This document shows positions 7,444 through 10,529 of a stretch of DNA of 10,529 nucleotides, piece by piece. Numbering within the stretch: position 1 is the first letter of the stretch; each line of letters begins with the position of its first letter. A program made the position numbers and the translations under genes. The DNA comes from an uncultured Pseudomonadota bacterium (GTDB lineage: Bacteria > Pseudomonadota > Alphaproteobacteria > RUG11792). The stretch covers positions 1 through 10,529 of the forward strand of contig CACYDS010000078.1 of assembly GCA_902773285.1 (NCBI GenBank), in the 5' to 3' direction. A model generated the notes under the pieces. It saw only the letters and a list, made by a program, of their open reading frames with translations, was not told the origin of the DNA and searched no databases.

Positions 7444-8548
7444 CAATATAAACTCCCAAATCTCTAGCAACATTGATATATTTATCGTCCATTTTTAAGG
7501 TCGCATTCACATTTTTAACGACCTCCCTTATATCTATAATTCTAAGTTTGTTGTCGAAAAATGCAAGCATTTTTCCAAAAATCCCATTCGAAATTAAATT
7601 TATTGCTTCAACTCCAAATAAAGTGCCGATCAATCTATCGCTAACGCAAGTCTCTCCGCCACGTTGAATATGCCCCAATGTAACACTACGGCATTCAAAA
7701 CCGGCCTTCTTTATTTTTTGCGATAGGTAATGACCAATACCTTTATATGAAATGTGAGTATACTTAACGACCCCATCCACTTCACGTTCAGAATGTTTAA
7801 AATCTTCGGCTTCTACCGATTCCGCAACAACTATAATGCAATAATTTTTCCCATTTTGAAAATTCCCGCGAATTTTATCGTTTATTTTAGCTATGTCGTA
7901 TTTAAACTCAGGGACCAAAATAATATCAGCACCAGAAGCAAGTCCGGCATATAAAGCTATAAATCCCGCATCTCTACCCATGACTTCAACAACCATCGTC
8001 CGTTCATGGCTTTTGGCGGTTGAACGAATATTCTCTATAGCCTCAACTGCGACTTCAACTGAAGTCCGGAATCCAACTGCATAATCAGTGTAATTGACGT
8101 CATTATCTATTGTCTTTGGCACAAAGACGACGTTTAATTCGTCACAATCCGCAGTCAACTCGTTTAGAAGTTTTAAACTACCATCGCCGCCAACACAAAT
8201 TAGGCTATCGAGGCTCAATTGTCTATAACCATCGATAATTGAATGTTTGACATCGTCAACTGTTCGCCCTTTTTGTATTTCTGAGGACATCCATTTCGTA
8301 TCAGATAGAAGGATACTTCCAGATTTTATTAGCATATCTTCGTCACAGATGGTTTCATTCAACTCGATGTAATCAGGATGCGACACATCATTGCTTGCCA
8401 AGCCTCTAAAACCTCGTCTGATACCGACAAGCGTATATCCTAAAGCCGTTGCACGCAAATATGCACTTCTGATAACCGAATTTAATCCGGAACAATCACC
8501 ACCAGTGGTCAGTATTCCTACTCTCTTCGACACAAGACCTTCGCTCAA
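7433..8548 (-). CDS. pfkA: 6-phosphofructokinase, group III (ATP or PPi donor unclear)
   Basis: The enzyme converts fructose 6-phosphate to fructose 1,6-bisphosphate in glycolysis. Its 371 residues contain the whole phosphofructokinase signature: GILTTGGDCSGLNSVIR (11-27), GGDGS (120-124), PKTIDND (144-150, catalytic Asp148), MGRDAGFIALYAGLA (190-204) and GHIQRGG (292-298). The two donor-determining positions disagree. Gly123 (E. coli Gly104) is the ATP-type residue, whereas Lys145 (E. coli Gly124) is the PPi-type residue. This mixture is known in the mixed-substrate group III enzymes, so the donor cannot be read from sequence. The start is uncertain: TTG at 8548 has AGGTGA (8557-8552) very close upstream, while GTG at 8533 gives the family-typical MSKRVGILTTGGD. 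A promoter 20-50 bases upstream makes this the first gene of the operon. Confidence 0.93.
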   Translation of the reverse strand: MSEGLVSKRVGILTTGGDCSGLNSVIRSAYLRATALGYTLVGIRRGFRGLASNDVSHPDYIELNETICDEDMLIKSGSILLSDTKWMSSEIQKGRTVDDVKHSIIDGYRQLSLDSLICVGGDGSLKLLNELTADCDELNVVFVPKTIDNDVNYTDYAVGFRTSVEVAVEAIENIRSTAKSHERTMVVEVMGRDAGFIALYAGLASGADIILVPEFKYDIAKINDKIRGNFQNGKNYCIIVVAESVEAEDFKHSEREVDGVVKYTHISYKGIGHYLSQKIKKAGFECRSVTLGHIQRGGETCVSDRLIGTLFGVEAINLISNGIFGKMLAFFDNKLRIIDIREVVKNVNATLKMDDKYINVARDLGVYIGEF

Positions 8549-8568
8549 TAATCACCTGAATATTGCTC

Positions 8569-8597
8569 AGTTTATCAACCTATGTTTTGAACTGCAA
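8569..8597 (-). promoter_or_regulatory. Promoter of the pfkA-SH3-rnj-gatA-gatB operon
   Basis: On the minus strand, TTGCAG (8597-8592) and TAAACT (8574-8569) are separated by exactly 17 bases. The predicted start near 8562 leaves a leader of only about 15-30 bases before the phosphofructokinase start codons, with AGGTGA inside it. No better promoter is visible further down the tightly packed unit, so this element probably drives all five genes. Confidence 0.6.
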
Positions 8598-8836
8598 GTC
8601 CGAGTTTGTCAGATGACATTGCCCAAAATGATTCGTAGTATGAAACTGCACACTGCTTACTTACCCGTTTGCGCATCGTCTATTCGAGCATTTGCCTTGT
8701 AATTATGGTGATAAGAAAATTCAAATATGCCAATAATTGCTATGGTAAAGTTATACCATTCTGCTCAATACAAATTAGCAATAATTCACGAAAAAATTTA
8801 GAATGCACGCGGTTTTTGATACTTACAGATTTTCGC
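8598..8836. other. Intergenic spacer between pyk and pfkA, no confident gene
   Basis: Together with the promoter this makes a 288-base gap, the longest non-coding stretch in the window. The half nearest pyk is AT-rich. It contains a small 6-bp hairpin, ATGGTA-AAGTTA-TACCAT (8742-8759), without a T-run. No intrinsic terminator for pyk is visible, so some pyk transcripts may read into the operon. A 33-codon minus-strand reading frame (8676-8575) starts at ATG but has no ribosome binding site and overlaps the promoter; I do not call it a gene. No tRNA cloverleaf was found. Confidence 0.5.
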
Positions 8837-10249
8837 CTACTGAAGCTCATCATTTCCTAGAGTATGAATGTAAAACAAATTGGTTGTACCGGGTGTTCTA
8901 AATGGTATTCCAGCTACTATAGCTACCTTGGAACCATTTTGCGCGCTAAAATTACTGACAACGGTGTTTTTTACGACTTCGATAACCTGATCAAAAGTAA
9001 AAACTTCATCTATCAAAAAGGCTTGCACTCCATTAACCAAAGCAAGCTTATGTATCGTTTTAGAATTTGGAGTGAGCGCGATTATTGGGGCACAAGGGCG
9101 CGCATTAGATACATCAATAGCACATTTCCCAGTTTCAGTAAAGACAACTATAAATTTCACATCATCATTTTGCACTGCCGTTTTTACAGCTGCTGCAAAG
9201 GTCGTTGCATTATCGAAGTTGTCATAGAAGAAATTTAACTTATCTTCTTCAGCTTGCATTGTCACCTTCGCCATAGTTTTCACAGCATCTTCTGGAAACT
9301 TTCCACTGGCGCTTTCTGCAGAAAGCATAACTGCATCAGCTCCTTCAGCTACAGCACAGGCCACATCAGAAACCTCCGCACGTGTTGGAACATGACAAGA
9401 TATCATTGACTCTAACATCTGTGTTGCGACAACAACTGGCTTTCTGTGCCGTCTTGCTTTATTGATCAACATTTTTTGAATGCCAGGAACTGCTTCAAAT
9501 GGCATTTCTACCCCCAGATCTCCTCGCGCGACCATAATCGCATCTGAAACATCCAAAATCGCATCAATATCTTTAACGGCTGAAGGTTTCTCTATTTTTG
9601 CTAAGAGGCCTGTTTCCGGATTAACTAATTTTCGAGCGCATTCAATATCATTGGCTGTTTGGACAAAAGAAATTGCCACCCAATCAGCGTCAATCTCCCC
9701 AGCAATAGAAACATCCTTTTTATCTTTCTCTGTCAAAGCACTAATCGGCAAAATTGTATTAGGAATATTTACACCCTTTTTATTTGAAAGTACACCTCCA
9801 TCGACCACTTTAGTTATTATCTTGTCGTGGACATTTTCTTCAACTAGTAATCTGATCTTTCCATCATCCAGAAGTAATTCCGTACCTTCTCTCAAGGCAT
9901 CAAAAATTTCCGGATGTGGTAAAGTAACTCTTTTGGAATTACCAAAAGCCTTATCGACATCGAGGATAAACTGCGCGCCCTGTTTTAATGATACACTGCC
10001 ATCTTCGAAGACACCAATACGTATTTTTGGACCCTGCAGATCCATCATAATGGCTAAAGTCTTTCCAAGCTCTTTCTCAATTTTTCTTATACTCTTTGCG
10101 TTACATATGTGAGTCTCATGAGTGCCATGGGAAAAATTTAAGCGAAAAACATCCACCCCAGCTACTGCTAACTTTCGTATCACACTCTCGGAACTACTGG
10201 CCGGCCCCAACGTAGCTATTATCTTCATCCGTCGCATTCCCCCGCTCAT
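8837..10249 (-). CDS. pyk: Pyruvate kinase
   Basis: The enzyme transfers phosphate from phosphoenolpyruvate to ADP, the last step of glycolysis. With the ATG at 10249 it has 470 residues, normal for the family. Motifs in order: MKIIATLGPASS (8-19), VFRLNFSHG (34-42), MDLQGPKIRIG (69-79), LLAKIEKPSAV (215-225, catalytic Lys218 and metal ligand Glu220), MVARGDLGVEMP (239-250, Asp244), TQMLESM (276-282) and ADAVMLSAESASGKFP (304-319). The C-terminal domain runs to the end. Lys in GPKIR, where K+-dependent enzymes have Glu, suggests activity independent of K+. A reading from GTG 10282 is open but rejected: it lacks a ribosome binding site and sits at or upstream of the predicted transcript start. 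AAGGA (10259-10255) is five bases before ATG 10249. The gene has its own promoter. Confidence 0.96.
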   Translation of the reverse strand: MSGGMRRMKIIATLGPASSSESVIRKLAVAGVDVFRLNFSHGTHETHICNAKSIRKIEKELGKTLAIMMDLQGPKIRIGVFEDGSVSLKQGAQFILDVDKAFGNSKRVTLPHPEIFDALREGTELLLDDGKIRLLVEENVHDKIITKVVDGGVLSNKKGVNIPNTILPISALTEKDKKDVSIAGEIDADWVAISFVQTANDIECARKLVNPETGLLAKIEKPSAVKDIDAILDVSDAIMVARGDLGVEMPFEAVPGIQKMLINKARRHRKPVVVATQMLESMISCHVPTRAEVSDVACAVAEGADAVMLSAESASGKFPEDAVKTMAKVTMQAEEDKLNFFYDNFDNATTFAAAVKTAVQNDDVKFIVVFTETGKCAIDVSNARPCAPIIALTPNSKTIHKLALVNGVQAFLIDEVFTFDQVIEVVKNTVVSNFSAQNGSKVAIVAGIPFRTPGTTNLFYIHTLGNDELQ

Positions 10250-10254
10250 CTGAT

Positions 10255-10259
10255 TCCTT
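10255..10259 (-). promoter_or_regulatory. Ribosome binding site that fixes the pyk start
   Basis: AAGGA on the minus strand lies five bases upstream of ATG 10249. The in-frame ATG at 10237 has only a G-run directly against it, and GTG 10282 has nothing comparable. This supports a protein beginning MSGGMRRMKIIATLGP. Confidence 0.7.
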
Positions 10260-10285
10260 ACCGACTTACACAATGTTTCCACTGT

Positions 10286-10314
10286 ATTTTATCAGCTTTT
10301 ATATTGTATGGCAA
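10286..10314 (-). promoter_or_regulatory. Sigma70-type promoter of pyk
   Basis: On the minus strand, TTGCCA (10314-10309) and TAAAAT (10291-10286) are separated by exactly 17 bases. The predicted transcript start is near 10279, giving a leader of about 30 bases before ATG 10249. Confidence 0.65.
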
Positions 10315-10397
10315 GATGTATAGGTGTATATAAGTTCACAACCAATAAGACAGAAAATGCCCAAGAGAGCGTGAGGTAATTCAAAGCTAGAAAATAT

Positions 10398-10433
10398 AGA
10401 TGTGCGGCAGGAGATGTTTCCTGTCTCACATCT
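10398..10433 (-). terminator. Long hairpin upstream of pyk, probable terminator
   Basis: AGATGTG (10398-10404) pairs with CACATCT (10427-10433). After one C/T mismatch, GGCAGGA (10406-10412) pairs with TCCTGTC (10419-10425) with one G-T wobble, around a six-base loop. On the minus strand the stem is followed by ATATTTTCT, a modest T-rich tail. This fits termination of the minus-strand gene that stops at 10491. It lies about 85 bases upstream of the pyk promoter. Confidence 0.6.
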
Positions 10434-10490
10434 GTTTGAACCTATACGATCCTATAATCGGTTTTATCGGATTATCTGCCAATCACTTTA

Positions 10491-10529
10491 TTAGTTCTCT
10501 TCATTTTTCACTTCTTGTACAGTAACGGA
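10491..10529 (-). CDS. C-terminal end of an unidentified protein (partial)
   Basis: The minus-strand frame from the window edge reads SVTVQEVKNEEN and stops at TAA (10493-10491). The other two minus-strand frames stop within the same stretch. The acidic tail is compatible with a protein C-terminus, but 12 residues are too few to name a family. The hairpin 58 bases downstream is in the right place to end its transcript. Confidence 0.4.
   Translation of the reverse strand, partial: SVTVQEVKNEEN

Noticed and set aside
8864..9238. Plus-strand open frame of 124 codons opposite the pyk 3' end
   Set aside because: It lies entirely within the conserved C-terminal domain of pyruvate kinase on the other strand and shows no family resemblance.
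9480..10112. Long plus-strand open frame (210 codons) opposite pyk
   Set aside because: It is the antisense of a clearly conserved pyruvate kinase, is Ser/Ile/Pro-rich as such shadows usually are, and has no ribosome binding site or recognisable domain.
10247..10282. GTG 10282 as pyk start
   Set aside because: The predicted transcript begins near 10279, after this codon. The extra residues are not typical of pyruvate kinases.
10441..10476. Short repeats CCTATA...CCTATA and ATAATC...GATTAT between the right-edge gene and the hairpin
   Set aside because: Two six-base copies and a six-base stem in AT-rich sequence are expected by chance, and no longer array is present.
1..10529. CRISPR arrays, insertion sequences, tRNA or rRNA genes
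   Set aside because: No regularly spaced repeats, transposase frames with terminal inverted repeats, cloverleaf patterns or rRNA-like stretches were seen on either strand.

Overview
The window looks like a piece of an intracellular, AT-rich alphaproteobacterial genome. The signs are a GatA/GatB amidotransferase pair, a two-repeat bacterial SH3 protein of the alphaproteobacterial type, and RNase J next to glycolytic genes. On the other strand lies a secreted protein with the hallmarks of a eukaryotic-type ubiquitin-specific protease. Having both phosphofructokinase and pyruvate kinase argues against a typical Rickettsia, which lacks glycolysis. A Holosporales-like endosymbiont of protists is my best guess; this is inference, because no rRNA or other marker gene is present.

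Layout. Positions 1-70 hold the tail of an unidentified plus-strand gene, followed by a strong hairpin (101-127). A sigma70-type promoter (164-192) then serves a large plus-strand gene (237-2285). Its product has a signal peptide, an unassigned N-terminal half, and a C-terminal half carrying the Cys, L-x-x-x-L-R-R, His and Asp-Asp boxes and the closing strand of USP/C19 deubiquitinases. It ends only 10 bases from the convergent end of gatB.

All remaining genes are on the minus strand. Reading in the direction of transcription: the last 12 codons of an unidentified gene (10529-10491), a hairpin (10433-10398), pyruvate kinase with its own promoter, and a 288-base spacer. A second promoter then drives a tightly packed five-gene unit: phosphofructokinase, SH3-domain exported protein, RNase J, gatA, gatB. 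Genes in this unit overlap by 11 bases or are separated by 11-21 bases, so co-transcription is very likely.

How it fits together. Pyruvate kinase and phosphofructokinase supply control points of glycolysis. RNase J handles mRNA and rRNA processing. GatA and GatB are two of the three subunits that make Gln-tRNA and/or Asn-tRNA from mischarged Glu- or Asp-tRNA; gatC is not in this window. The deubiquitinase-like gene is the accessory element and the main point of interest: a self-contained transcription unit encoding a candidate host-directed effector.
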